A DNA stretch of 64,000 nt from JACKIC01 sp964392305 (GTDB lineage Bacteria; Planctomycetota; UBA1135; UBA2386), in contig CAYMPV010000004.1 of the NCBI GenBank assembly GCA_964392305.1, positions 62,001-126,000 on the forward strand. The letters are read 5' to 3'. This document shows positions 26,638-35,865 of this stretch, piece by piece (the stretch's first letter is position 1; every line of letters starts with the position of its first letter). The notes beneath the pieces are model-generated. The model did no database searches. It was not told where the DNA came from and was given only the letters and a program-made list of their open reading frames with translations. A program made the translations under genes and the position numbers.

Positions 26638-28743
26638 ATGGGCTGGGAAACCGCACTCGATCGACTGCTGTTGCAGCAGATCCATCTCGCCGAGAAGGGC
26701 GAAACCAACGTCGACGCCGTCAAGCAGCAACTGCTCGACTACTGCGACCTGGCCAGCAACCGCGCCGGCTGCGCGTTCCTGGCCGGTTATGCGCAGACGC
26801 TGCTCGAACTCGAACTGCCGCCGTCGAGCGTCGACCACAGCCTGCGCCGCTGGACGCGTTTCGGCACGATCCGCGCGCTCGACCGTCAGGGGCAGCGCGA
26901 ACGCATCGCCGAGATGCTGCAGGACCCGCAGGCGCTGCTCGACCTGCTCAACGACCCCGATGTCGCCGGTAACGTGCTGCCGCTGGTGGTGCGCTCGCTG
27001 TTCTGGTCCGGTGACATCAAGCTGGCGGTGCGCGCGATCCAGTTCCTCGCCGCCGAACCGGGCACGGGCGAACTCGACACGATCGTCGACGCCGCGGTGA
27101 CCGACCTGCTCGGTCGTTTGGAGACCCGCGTCGACAGCGACGACCAGGAGAGCACCGCGTCGATCCTCGGCAAGGTGCTCGGAATGGCCGGATTCGAACG
27201 GTTGCCGCCCGACGTGCAGGCGCGTTACTACCGCGCCTTGGCCGAGCGTCTGCTCGCCGCCAGTGAATGGCAGGCGGCGACCGACGCCGCCGAGAAGGCC
27301 GAGAGCCTGGCCAACAAGCATCCGATGCTCGCCAGTTCTGCGGCGCTGATCGCCGCGCTCGCCGACCTGCGTGTGCACGACGTGCTGCATTGCGAACCGC
27401 ACGAACAGCGACGTGAGCGCGACGCGGCGCTGGCGCGATTGCAGCACACCACCGAGAACCCGGCCCAGTCGTCTCCCGAAGCGATCTACCTGCGCAGCCT
27501 GCTCGCGTACGAGGTCGGCGACCTGCAGGCCGCGGCGCGCGGCTTCGATCGGGCGCTGGCCGGACTGCGGCGCCTCGAAGGCCGCGACGTGGCCCTGCGG
27601 GATCGGGCGCGCTTCTACCAGGCGGCGGCGCTGCTCGCGATCGCCGACCCGACCGAGCAGTCGCGAGCGCTGCGGCTGATGGAACAGGCGCTCGACACCG
27701 TCAAACCGGACCTCGAGAGCTTCTACGCCGTGCACGAAGCGCTCAAGCAACACGATCGCCGGCTGGCGTTGCGATTCCTCGACGCGGTCGACGTCGGTCG
27801 CGGCTCGTCACCCGACCAGCTGTTGTTCGTGGCGCTCGAGTACCTGGGACTCGGCGAAGCAGGGCCCGCGTTGCGTTCGGCGCGGCGCGTACTCGAGGTC
27901 GCGGTCAATCTCGACCAACGCGTCGAAGCGCTGCGCGTCGTGCTCACCGGCCACAACATGCTCGGCGAACGCGACCACGCGCGCGCCTGTTACGCCGAGC
28001 TGCGGGAACTGCTGCAGCAGCGCGGCAAGTTCGAGACGCTCGAGAAGCTGCTGCGCAACGAGGAGTTCGTCGGCCAGGCGCTCGACCACCTGGAGATCAA
28101 GGTCGAGTTGGCGGCGGTCTACGAGGAACTCGAGGGCCACGAATACGACCGCGCGCAGCTGCTGGTGGCGATCGCCCGATCGCTGCGGGCGCGCAAGGAC
28201 GTCGAGGCGCTGCAGCAGGCGCACGGCCTGCTCGGTGAGGTTTCCTGTGTCTATCCCGAGCTCGCCACCGAGGACCTCGCGGCGATCGAGAAGCTGCTCG
28301 CGCTGCACGATCAGACCCCGTGCGTCGAGGACGGCGCCCGGCAATCCGCCCAGGCCGCCAAAAAGGCGCTGGGTCGCCCGGCGCGGGTGCTGGTCGTCGG
28401 CGGCAACGAACGCCAGCGCGCACATCACCCTCGGCTGGAGAAGCTGGCCGCCGAGTGGGGTTTCGAATCGGAGTGGTTGATGACCAACTACACCTCGCCG
28501 CAGAAGATCGTCGGCCAGATCGCCGACCGGCTGCGCACCGGGGTCGACATGCTGATGCTGCTGCACTGGAACCGACACGAGACCACCGAGCCGGCTCTCG
28601 AACTGGCGCGGCAGGCGAATGTCGCGGCGCGGACCGTGCACTACGCCGGCTTCACGAGCTTGCAGGTGGCGCTCGCCGAACAGTTGCAGCGCCTGGCCAG
28701 CAGCCAGCCGGCACCGGCGCCGGCCAAGCAGAAGAGCCGCTGA
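26638..28743 (+). CDS. TPR-repeat protein with C-terminal DUF2325-like domain
   Basis: 701 residues, cytoplasmic. Residues 1 to about 560 are helical TPR-like repeats. From 583 onward there is an alpha/beta domain that starts RVLVVGGNERQRAHHPRLEK and contains DMLMLLHWNRHETTEPALE and AARTVHYAGFTSLQVALAE. This agrees with the DUF2325 pattern: a glycine-rich first strand and a conserved His after the third strand. Function is unknown. The last 12 residues are Ala/Pro/Lys-rich. It ends 47 bases before the dif-like site. Confidence 0.75.
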   Translation: MGWETALDRLLLQQIHLAEKGETNVDAVKQQLLDYCDLASNRAGCAFLAGYAQTLLELELPPSSVDHSLRRWTRFGTIRALDRQGQRERIAEMLQDPQALLDLLNDPDVAGNVLPLVVRSLFWSGDIKLAVRAIQFLAAEPGTGELDTIVDAAVTDLLGRLETRVDSDDQESTASILGKVLGMAGFERLPPDVQARYYRALAERLLAASEWQAATDAAEKAESLANKHPMLASSAALIAALADLRVHDVLHCEPHEQRRERDAALARLQHTTENPAQSSPEAIYLRSLLAYEVGDLQAAARGFDRALAGLRRLEGRDVALRDRARFYQAAALLAIADPTEQSRALRLMEQALDTVKPDLESFYAVHEALKQHDRRLALRFLDAVDVGRGSSPDQLLFVALEYLGLGEAGPALRSARRVLEVAVNLDQRVEALRVVLTGHNMLGERDHARACYAELRELLQQRGKFETLEKLLRNEEFVGQALDHLEIKVELAAVYEELEGHEYDRAQLLVAIARSLRARKDVEALQQAHGLLGEVSCVYPELATEDLAAIEKLLALHDQTPCVEDGARQSAQAAKKALGRPARVLVVGGNERQRAHHPRLEKLAAEWGFESEWLMTNYTSPQKIVGQIADRLRTGVDMLMLLHWNRHETTEPALELARQANVAARTVHYAGFTSLQVALAEQLQRLASSQPAPAPAKQKSR

Positions 28744-28790
28744 GCGACGGCATTACGGACCCGCAGTGGCGCAGCTCTCCCCCTGCGTCA

Positions 28791-28818
28791 TGTTCCGATA
28801 AGATATGTTATGTAAAGC
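28791..28818 (+). other. dif: dif-like chromosome dimer resolution site
   Basis: The 28 bases split into TGTTCCGATAA (28791-28801), GATATG (28802-28807) and TTATGTAAAGC (28808-28818). This is the 11-6-11 layout of XerC arm, central region and XerD arm. The right arm differs from the Bacillus subtilis arm TTATGTAAACT at only the last two positions. The left arm ends in the typical ATAA and shares the TTCC core of the B. subtilis left arm. It is an AT-rich island in GC-rich DNA, lies between convergent genes, and coincides with a shift of gene direction from mostly plus to mostly minus. Confidence 0.85.
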
Positions 28819-28863
28819 ATGGCGGGGGAGTCGGGCGCAGGTCAGCCTCGGCATGCCGGCCCA

Positions 28864-29940
28864 TCACCGCCCTGGCCTCCAGGTAGCCCCGACCCACGCC
28901 GTGAAGTCCGGCGACACGTGGCCGATCAGGTCTTCTGCGAACGAGAACTCGAGCGACCAGGTCGGCGCGACGCGCCACCGGCCGCCGACCCACAGCAGCA
29001 ACTGGTCCTGGTCGGCCTCGCGCAGATCCAGTTCGCGCAGCGTCGAGTTCTCGTAGCCCAGCTGCACGAGCGCGGCGAAGTCCTCCGACCACGGCAACTC
29101 CGCGCCGAACCCGATCGCGGTGACATCGTGGAACGAGAAGCCGGCGTTCTTCGCGGCGCTCGGCGTGCCGGCGAACGTGTGCTGCAGATGGCCGTACACC
29201 GCCACCTGTTGCCAACGCCGTTCGAACACCGCGCCCAAGGTCGCATCGAGCTCGCCGTTGCCATAGCCACGATCGTCGTTGCCGGTCGGCAACTCGACTC
29301 CGGCTCGCAGTGCCCAGGAGAACCCCGGCGTCTGCGCGGTCGTCGCCGACGGTGACCAGGTCAGGGTCAGCGGCACGTCGAGCAGTTCGAAGGATTCGCT
29401 CTGCACCTGCCACACGGTCTGCGAACCGCGGCTCGCTTCGATCTCCCAGGCATCCTTGGGGCTGCTGCTGCGGGCCTGGTCGGGCAGACCCAACAGGTCG
29501 TGATAGTCGATCAAGAAGTCGTCGAGGAACCCGCCGCTGGTGTGCGCCACCGGCACCTCGATGCCGAATTCGAAGCCGCCCCCCAGGCCGACGTCGGCCG
29601 CGACGGCGGCGCGCAGGTATTCACCGTCCATGGCGAACTGGTCGCCGTTGCGGTTACCGAACAAGAACAGGCTCGTATAGGCGGCCTCGGCGCGCCCGGA
29701 CACGTCGCCGGCATCTTGCACGACGGCCCGACGCGGCGGCATCGACTGCACCAGCAGTTGCGCCGGGTGCTGGTTGCGCACCGGCAACGGCCCCGCGAAC
29801 GTCGACGGTGCGACACATCCGGTGCCGGCGACAACCAGGATCAGCAACCGTTTCCGAGGGAGCCACCCTGTCCGAGGGGCTCCATTTCGGGCAGACCAAC
29901 CCAACCGATAGCCGGGCCGCTCGCCCCTGACCGATGACAT
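28864..29940 (-). CDS. DUF3187-family outer-membrane barrel protein
   Basis: About 358 residues if it starts at the ATG at 29940. After a hydrophobic export segment (LLILVVAGTG, with a nearby Cys that is a poor lipobox) comes GPLPVRNQHPAQLL, then alternating beta strands. The segments GIEVPVAHTSGGFLDDF and DYHDLLGLPDQAR are characteristic of DUF3187, a family of predicted outer-membrane beta-barrels. The role is unknown. The start is doubtful: the frame runs back to 30096, and a TTG just before the hydrophobic segment is also possible. It is convergent with the TPR gene across the dif-like site. Confidence 0.8.
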   Translation of the reverse strand: MSSVRGERPGYRLGWSARNGAPRTGWLPRKRLLILVVAGTGCVAPSTFAGPLPVRNQHPAQLLVQSMPPRRAVVQDAGDVSGRAEAAYTSLFLFGNRNGDQFAMDGEYLRAAVAADVGLGGGFEFGIEVPVAHTSGGFLDDFLIDYHDLLGLPDQARSSSPKDAWEIEASRGSQTVWQVQSESFELLDVPLTLTWSPSATTAQTPGFSWALRAGVELPTGNDDRGYGNGELDATLGAVFERRWQQVAVYGHLQHTFAGTPSAAKNAGFSFHDVTAIGFGAELPWSEDFAALVQLGYENSTLRELDLREADQDQLLLWVGGRWRVAPTWSLEFSFAEDLIGHVSPDFTAWVGATWRPGR

Positions 29941-30069
29941 CCAGCAGACGCTAGCGGAACTCCGATGCCATTGCATCGCCATCGCGGACCACGAACCGGC
30001 GTTGCCATGGTCGTTTGAGCAACCGGCGCGCGACGTTTCCCCCTGGGTGGTCCTGCGGCCCGCAGCCGC

Positions 30070-30075
30070 TACACT
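30070..30075 (+). promoter_or_regulatory. Possible -10 element upstream of the lipoprotein gene
   Basis: TACACT in the octamer CTACACTC, 19 bases before the ATG at 30095 and identical to the element upstream of the HtrA-like gene. No clear -35 box is present. Confidence 0.3.
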
Positions 30076-30094
30076 CCTTCGCTTGTCACTCCTC

Positions 30095-31300
30095 ATGCAC
30101 TACCGCTCCACCGCCCGCTCCCTGCCCTTGCTGGCCCTGTTCCCCCTGGTCGGCGCCTGCGCCAAGGGCGGCACGGAAGACACGCCGCAGAGCGAGGTCA
30201 AGATCGCCGCGAGCCACCACCTGTTCGGCTTCCGCAGCCTGCCCGGCTTCGGCACCTTCCCGGTGAACCCCGAGGTCGTGGTCACCGACCGCGGTGTGCT
30301 CAACCTGTTCGACGACAGCACCTACACGATCACGCGGCCGTCGGGCACTTCGGGCTCCGATCGTTACGCAATGGCCAAGAACGGTGACTTCTCGGTCTAC
30401 GTGACCGGCAGCGGGCGCGAGCCCTCGGTGGTCTTCCGCGGCGGCTACAGCCTCAACGACAGTCTCGCGAACTACTGCTTCACCGATCGCGTGTCGACAC
30501 CGAGTTCGCAGTCGATCGGGTTGTTCTACGGCACCAAGGTCACCCCGGGCCAGGTCGAGCTCGAAGGCGCCTGGCACGTGCTGTCGCTGCACACGGTCTT
30601 CGGCCAGACGCTGCTGTCGCCCGACAACGTCGGCCGCGCCGCCAGCGGCGCGGTGTCGATCGCGGCCGGCGCCGCAGGTACGGCGCGCGCCATCAGCGGC
30701 ACCGGCACGCAGAGCACGTCGGCAGTCACGTTCGGCGGCACGATCCAGAACGTGCTGCAGAACGGCACTGGTGATGGCACCTGCAACCTGACCCTCAACT
30801 ACCAGCTCTCCGGCCAGACCGCCGACAGCCGCGTGATGTACGCGGTGGCCAGCAACAACCACGTGATGGCGCTCGACGCCGACGAGACCGACGGCGAAGC
30901 CGGCATGGTGTTCCTGGTGCGCAAGTTCGACGCACCGACCACCCCCGTCGATCCGGTGCGCACCACCGGCACGTTCCTGGTCGGCGGCCACACGCTGTTC
31001 GTCAACCCGACCAACTGCGGCTCGGACTCGTTCGTCGGCACCGTGACCCTGGGCAGCGGCGGGGCATTCCGCCTCGACGCGGTCGGCAACAACGGTCAGG
31101 ACTTCAGCTACACCGGCACCTACACGCTGAGCAGCGACGGCGGCATGTCGATCGCGATCTCGGGCACCAACGAGACCTGGTTCGGCGCGATCGATCGCGA
31201 GTACAACACGTTCACGTTCGTCGACGGCTTCCTCGAGACGCGCAGCAACAACCTGCCCGAAATCAACCTCGGCCTCGGCGTGCGCGTGAAGGCCAACTGA
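30095..31300 (+). CDS. Secreted lipoprotein of unknown function
   Basis: 401 residues. The signal peptide ends in the lipobox LVGAC (MHYRSTARSLPLLALFPLVGAC), so the mature protein should be lipid-anchored. The rest is beta-rich, with repeated segments that share a pattern of strand, Gly and Asp (for example FLVGGHTLFVNPTNCGSD and YTGTYTLSSDGGMSIAISGT). No catalytic motif or known domain is recognised. The start at 30095 gives a normal export signal; the frame is open further upstream. Confidence 0.75.
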   Translation: MHYRSTARSLPLLALFPLVGACAKGGTEDTPQSEVKIAASHHLFGFRSLPGFGTFPVNPEVVVTDRGVLNLFDDSTYTITRPSGTSGSDRYAMAKNGDFSVYVTGSGREPSVVFRGGYSLNDSLANYCFTDRVSTPSSQSIGLFYGTKVTPGQVELEGAWHVLSLHTVFGQTLLSPDNVGRAASGAVSIAAGAAGTARAISGTGTQSTSAVTFGGTIQNVLQNGTGDGTCNLTLNYQLSGQTADSRVMYAVASNNHVMALDADETDGEAGMVFLVRKFDAPTTPVDPVRTTGTFLVGGHTLFVNPTNCGSDSFVGTVTLGSGGAFRLDAVGNNGQDFSYTGTYTLSSDGGMSIAISGTNETWFGAIDREYNTFTFVDGFLETRSNNLPEINLGLGVRVKAN

Positions 31301-31326
31301 TGGCAGAGCGAGCAGCCGATGGGTTC

Positions 31327-32592
31327 TCACTCGCTGATGCGCCGCACGGCCGCACAGCGCGCCAGCCAGTCGAAGAACCCCGGCCAGCTCTTGGCCACCG
31401 CTGCACCGTGACCGACGACCACGCCGCGCGCCGCCGCGGTGCCCAACAAGGCCAGCGCCATGACCACACGATGGTCGGGCACCGTCGGTAGTTCGAGCGC
31501 ACGATCGGACTGGCGCAGCGGACCGCGCACGAGCAGATCGTCACCCTCGACGTGCGCTTCCGCGCCGGCCGCCTCGAGGCCAGCAGCCATCGCCGCGAGC
31601 CGATCGCTCTCCTTGTGCCGCAGGTTCGCCAGGTCGGTGAGGCGCGTGCTGCCCGCTCGCAGCGCGGCCGCCGCCGCCAGCGCGGGCACACAATCGGGAT
31701 GGCTGCCGAGGCCCGCGAGCGTCACCGGGGCGGTGACATCGTGCCGCAAGCGGTGAAGAGCCGCGTCGATCTGCAGGTCCGGATGCGCCGCGAACTGCGC
31801 CGCGTCCAGTGCACGCGGCAACTGCAGACCATGCATCGCCGCCAGGGTGACGACGAAGGCGCGCGCGGAGGCGTCGGCCGGGACTTCGAAGTCCCCCGCC
31901 GGGGCAGGCTGGCCGCCGACCCGGAAACGTTGCTCACGCGCGCTTTCCTCGACGTCGACGCGCCAACCGAAGGCCCGCAGCACCGCGGTCGTGATCTGCA
32001 GGTACCCGCCGGCACGTGGCGCCGAGACGGTCAGCTCACCGCCGCCGCGCAGCGCCAGCGCCAGCAGCGCCCCGGTGGCCGGTTGGGTGCTGACCGAGGC
32101 ATCGATGTGCCAGCCATGCGGCAGGTCGTGCGGCAGGTTGCTGCCATCGGCCACCAAGGGCAACTGCTCACGATCACAGGTCACGCCCAGGGCCCGCAGC
32201 GCTGCCACCGCGGCGCCGAACGGCCGTCGCCGCAGCCCCGGCGCGCCGTCGAGCTGCAGCCGCCCACCGAGCAACGGCACGAGCATCAACAGGGTGCGCG
32301 CCGCCGTGCCGTTCTCCCCCACGGCGGCCGACAGCGTTTCGCCGTTCACGATCGGCGCGCCGCGCACGATGCGTTGATCACCACGGGCCCGAACGTCGCG
32401 CCCCCATTCGCGCAACACCCGCTCGAGGATCGCCACGTCGTCGTTGTCCGGCAGACCGCGAAGCACCCGTTCCCCCGGCGTGAACGCGGCGAGCAGCAGG
32501 GTCCGCTGCGCGTGGCTCTTGCAGCCCGGCAGGCGCGGGCCACCGAGGTCGGTGGGCACACCGTGCACGCGGGGCTCGATCAGGATTCGCAC
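31327..32592 (-). CDS. aroA: 3-phosphoshikimate 1-carboxyvinyltransferase (EPSP synthase)
   Basis: Shikimate-pathway enzyme that joins PEP to shikimate-3-phosphate. 421 residues. Family sites are visible though diverged: LPGCKSHAQRTLLLAA (Lys25), GENGTAARTLLML, SVSTQPATGALLAL, NLRHKESDRLAAMAAGLEAA and DHRVVMALALLG. The GTG at 32592 gives the right N-terminus. The open frame to 32895 would run into the divergent purC gene and is rejected. Ser replaced by Cys in the first motif and the loose SVSTQ segment mark a diverged AroA. Confidence 0.88.
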   Translation of the reverse strand: MRILIEPRVHGVPTDLGGPRLPGCKSHAQRTLLLAAFTPGERVLRGLPDNDDVAILERVLREWGRDVRARGDQRIVRGAPIVNGETLSAAVGENGTAARTLLMLVPLLGGRLQLDGAPGLRRRPFGAAVAALRALGVTCDREQLPLVADGSNLPHDLPHGWHIDASVSTQPATGALLALALRGGGELTVSAPRAGGYLQITTAVLRAFGWRVDVEESAREQRFRVGGQPAPAGDFEVPADASARAFVVTLAAMHGLQLPRALDAAQFAAHPDLQIDAALHRLRHDVTAPVTLAGLGSHPDCVPALAAAAALRAGSTRLTDLANLRHKESDRLAAMAAGLEAAGAEAHVEGDDLLVRGPLRQSDRALELPTVPDHRVVMALALLGTAAARGVVVGHGAAVAKSWPGFFDWLARCAAVRRISE

Positions 32593-32659
32593 GCGCCGGT
32601 TGTAGCCACGGCGTCGACCTTCCGCACCTGCAGCCTTCCGCGCGGCGCCGGGCCGCTGC

Positions 32660-33562
32660 ATGATCGCCATGGTGAGCGACACCCCTGTCCTGTCCCTCGA
32701 TCTGCCGTTCGCTGAGAAGCTCGGTTCGGGCAAGGTGCGCGAGATCTTCGCGCTCGGCGACGACCTGCTGCTCGTCGCCACCGACCGCGTCTCGGCGTTC
32801 GACGTGGTGATGCGCGAGGGCATCCCGGGCAAGGGCCGCGTGCTCACCGGCACCTCGGTGTTCTGGTTCGACCAGCTGCGTGAGGTGTGTCCCAACCACC
32901 TGCTCTCGGCCGATGTCGACGCGTGGCCCGAAGTACCGCCGCCGTATCGCGAAGTGCTGCGCGGCCGGTCGATGCGCTGCCGGCGCTGCGCGCCGCTGCC
33001 GGTCGAATGGGTCGTGCGCGGTTTCCTGACCGGCTCGGGGTTCAGCGACTACCAGCGCGACGGCGCCGTCAGCGGCGTGCGCCTTCCCGCCGGGCTGCAA
33101 CACGCGAGTGAACTGCAGCCGCCGATCCTGACGCCATCGACCAAGGCCGCGTCCGGTCACGACGAGCCGATCGACTTCGCGCGCGTGGTCGAGTTGGTCG
33201 GCGAACGCATCGCCACGCAGGCGCGCGACACGGCTCTGACGCTGTACCAACGCGGCCGCGACTACGCCCGCACGCGCGGCATCGTCATCGCCGACACCAA
33301 GTTCGAGTTCGGTATCGCCGACGGTGAGTTGGTGTTGATCGACGAGTGCCTGACCCCGGACAGCAGCCGCTTCTGGCCGGCCGACGAGGTGCGACCCGGC
33401 GCCAGGCCGACCTCGTTCGACAAACAGTACCTGCGCGACTGGCTGTTGGCGTCCGGATGGAACCGCACGCCGCCGCCCCCCACGCTGCCGGACGAAGTCG
33501 TGCGCAAGACGGCCGCCACCTACGCTGAGATCCAGCGGCGGCTCACTAGTCCCCGCGGATGA
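32660..33562 (+). CDS. purC: SAICAR synthetase
   Basis: ATP-dependent addition of aspartate to CAIR in purine synthesis. About 300 residues, the length of the longer (yeast-like) form. Segments are KLGSGKVREIFALGDD, ATDRVSAFDVVM, GRVLTGTSVFWF, EWVVRGFLTGSGFSDY, IADTKFEFG and LTPDSSRFWP. The start may be ATG 32660 or 32669. It is divergent from aroA and is followed after 10 bases by mtnA. Confidence 0.95.
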   Translation: MIAMVSDTPVLSLDLPFAEKLGSGKVREIFALGDDLLLVATDRVSAFDVVMREGIPGKGRVLTGTSVFWFDQLREVCPNHLLSADVDAWPEVPPPYREVLRGRSMRCRRCAPLPVEWVVRGFLTGSGFSDYQRDGAVSGVRLPAGLQHASELQPPILTPSTKAASGHDEPIDFARVVELVGERIATQARDTALTLYQRGRDYARTRGIVIADTKFEFGIADGELVLIDECLTPDSSRFWPADEVRPGARPTSFDKQYLRDWLLASGWNRTPPPPTLPDEVVRKTAATYAEIQRRLTSPRG

Positions 33563-33572
33563 GGGCGAGCAC

Positions 33573-34625
33573 ATGACCACGAACGTGTTGCCGCTGCCGC
33601 CGACGATCGCCTGGCGCGGCGAGTTGGACGGGCATCTCGAACTGCTCGACCAGACGCAGTTGCCGCACCGCTACCTCGTGCTCCAACTCGAGGAGCTGCC
33701 AGGTGTCATCGACGCCATCCGTCGCCTGGCGGTCCGCGGCGCCCCGGCGATCGGCGTCGCCGCCGCCTACGGCATGGTGCTCGGCGTGCGCCGCGCCGCG
33801 CCGATGGCCAGCGCGTTCGTCGAGACCGCGCGCCTGGTCGGGGCCCAACTGACGGCCGCGCGCCCCACCGCCGTCAACCTCGCCTGGGCCGTGTTGCGCA
33901 TGCTGAACGCGGCGATCGCTCGCCCCACCTTGCAGGAACTGTTGCGCGAGGCGCGGTCGATCCACGCCGAGGACGAAGCCTCCTGTCGGCGCATGGGTGA
34001 GTTCGGCAACGAACTGATCGGCACGGGCGACACGGTGCTCACGCACTGCAACACGGGCCGGCTGGCCACGGCCGGCGACGGCACGGCCCTGGCGGTGCTG
34101 TTCGCCGCCTGGCGCAAGGGCACGCGCTTCTCGGTGCTGGCCGACGAGACCCGGCCGCTGTTGCAGGGCGCGCGGCTGACGGCCCTCGAACTCGCAGCTG
34201 CTGGCATTCCCGTGCAGGTCGTCGCCGACGGCGCCGCGGCCGGCCTGATCGCGCGGCGCCAGGTCTCGCTGGCGATCGTCGGCGCCGATCGCATCGCCAC
34301 CAACGGCGACTTCGCCAACAAGGTCGGCACCTACGGCGTGGCCCTGGCCTGCGCGGCCCACGGTGTGCCGTTCTACGTCACCGCCCCCGCGTCGACGTTC
34401 GATCCCGACCTCGAGGACGGTCACCTCATCCCGATCGAAGAGCGCGATGCCACCGAGGTCACGACGTTCGCCGGCAGGCCCGTGGTCGCGGCCGGGATCG
34501 GTGCCCGCAATCCGGCCTTCGACGTGACTCCGGCCGGTCTGGTCACTGCCTTCGTGACCGACCACGGCTTGCTGCGACCCCCCTTCGGCCCGGCGATCAA
34601 GCACATGCTGGCCAGCGGTCGATGA
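33573..34625 (+). CDS. mtnA: S-methyl-5-thioribose-1-phosphate isomerase
   Basis: Isomerises MTR-1-P to MTRu-1-P in methionine salvage. 350 residues. The catalytic Cys159 lies in THCNTGRLAT and Asp239 in VGADRIATNGDFANK; RGAPAIGVAAAYGM at about 55-68 is another family signature. No other methionine-salvage genes are adjacent. It lies 10 bases after purC and 7 bases before a small lysine-rich gene, so the three are probably one transcript. Confidence 0.94.
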   Translation: MTTNVLPLPPTIAWRGELDGHLELLDQTQLPHRYLVLQLEELPGVIDAIRRLAVRGAPAIGVAAAYGMVLGVRRAAPMASAFVETARLVGAQLTAARPTAVNLAWAVLRMLNAAIARPTLQELLREARSIHAEDEASCRRMGEFGNELIGTGDTVLTHCNTGRLATAGDGTALAVLFAAWRKGTRFSVLADETRPLLQGARLTALELAAAGIPVQVVADGAAAGLIARRQVSLAIVGADRIATNGDFANKVGTYGVALACAAHGVPFYVTAPASTFDPDLEDGHLIPIEERDATEVTTFAGRPVVAAGIGARNPAFDVTPAGLVTAFVTDHGLLRPPFGPAIKHMLASGR

Positions 34626-34632
34626 GGCCGGC

Positions 34633-34953
34633 ATGGCCAGCGCCACCAAGAAGAACGCCAAGAAGAAGTCCGCCGCGGGCAAGGCCGACAAGCGGCGCAT
34701 CGCCACGGTCGTCGGCAAGCCGGCCGGCGCTGGCACCAAGCACGCCGCCGGCAAACCCACCGTGAGCAAGAGCAAGAAGGCGGCGACCAAGGCCGATCCC
34801 GAACGCAGCTCGCCGTCGCTCGCCGAGGTCGACGGCGACGTGCTCGAGTTCATCGCGGCGATCGATCGCTTCAAGCAGCAGCACAGCCGGCCGTTCCCGA
34901 GCTGGAGCGAAGTGCTGATGGTCGTGCGTGAGCTCGGCTATCGCCGTCCGTAG
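34633..34953 (+). CDS. Small protein with lysine/alanine-rich N-terminal tail
   Basis: 106 residues. The first 60 are Lys/Ala-rich and histone-H1-like (ATKKNAKKKSAAGKADKRR). The last 45 form a compact helical segment (LEFIAAIDRFKQQHSRPF, then PSWSEVLMVVRELGYRRP). The end looks like a small winged-helix or helix-turn-helix type fold, so nucleic-acid binding is plausible but unproven. It starts 7 bases after mtnA. Confidence 0.7.
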   Translation: MASATKKNAKKKSAAGKADKRRIATVVGKPAGAGTKHAAGKPTVSKSKKAATKADPERSSPSLAEVDGDVLEFIAAIDRFKQQHSRPFPSWSEVLMVVRELGYRRP

Positions 34954-34974
34954 CGCGGCGCCGCCAGTCGTTCG

Positions 34975-35865
34975 TCAGTCGACGAGCACGCCGCGCCAGC
35001 ACAGCCACGCGAGCACCAGCCCGACGGCGATTCGGTACCACGCGAACGGCGCAAACGTGTGCCGCCGCAGGAAGGCAACGAACGGCACGACCACCGCCAG
35101 GGCGCTGACGAACGCGACCAACGAGCCGATCACGAACGCCGTCAGCAGTTCGCCTTCCAGCATCGTGCGGTAACCGAGCAGCTTGTAGAGCGCGGCGCCG
35201 TAGAGGATCGGCAGGCCGACCAGGAACGAGAACTCGGCCGCCGCCGTGCGCGACAGGCCGAGCAGCAGCGCGCCGGCGATGGTCGCTCCAGCGCGGCTGG
35301 TGCCGGGCACGAGGGCCAGACACTGCCACAGTCCGATGAAGAAGGCGGTCCGGTACGACATCGTCGCCACCTCCGCGGTCGGCACACCGCGCCGCTGCAG
35401 CACCCGTTCGAGCACCAGCAGCAACACACCGCCGACCAGCACCGTGGCCGCGACGACCTTCGCCGAGAACAGGTGCTCGTCGATCATGTCGTCGAACAGC
35501 AACCCGAGCACGACGGCCGGGATCGCGGCAACGAGAATCTGCAGCAGCAGGTTGGGCCGCGCGCGATCGAAGCTCAGCACGGTCTGCGTCGCGTGCCACA
35601 ATCGTCGCCAGTAGAGCACCAGGATGGCGCTGATCGCGCCGAGCTGGATGCCGATGGCGAACACGTTGTTGGCCTCGCTGGCGTTCATGCCGAGCAGGCG
35701 CTGCGCCACGATCAGATGACCCGTACTCGAGATCGGCAAGAACTCGGTGAGGCCCTCGACGAGGCCGAGCACGACGGCGTCGAACCAGCCGATCGCCGCA
35801 GGCTCCTGTCCGCTCAGGGGCTCGTGGAGCTGGCTCGCGAGCGGGCCAGCGAGGAGCGCGATCAC
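34975..35865 (-). CDS. uppP: Undecaprenyl-diphosphatase
   Basis: Membrane phosphatase that recycles the undecaprenyl carrier for cell-wall synthesis (also known as BacA). 296 residues with about seven membrane segments. Both family motifs are intact: VEGLTEFLPISSTGHLIVA near the N-terminus (Glu37, Glu41) and PGTSRAGATIAGALLLGLSR. The GTG start at 35865 overlaps the stop of ald as GTGA. It agrees with ddl in indicating peptidoglycan synthesis. Confidence 0.95.
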   Translation of the reverse strand: MIALLAGPLASQLHEPLSGQEPAAIGWFDAVVLGLVEGLTEFLPISSTGHLIVAQRLLGMNASEANNVFAIGIQLGAISAILVLYWRRLWHATQTVLSFDRARPNLLLQILVAAIPAVVLGLLFDDMIDEHLFSAKVVAATVLVGGVLLLVLERVLQRRGVPTAEVATMSYRTAFFIGLWQCLALVPGTSRAGATIAGALLLGLSRTAAAEFSFLVGLPILYGAALYKLLGYRTMLEGELLTAFVIGSLVAFVSALAVVVPFVAFLRRHTFAPFAWYRIAVGLVLAWLCWRGVLVD

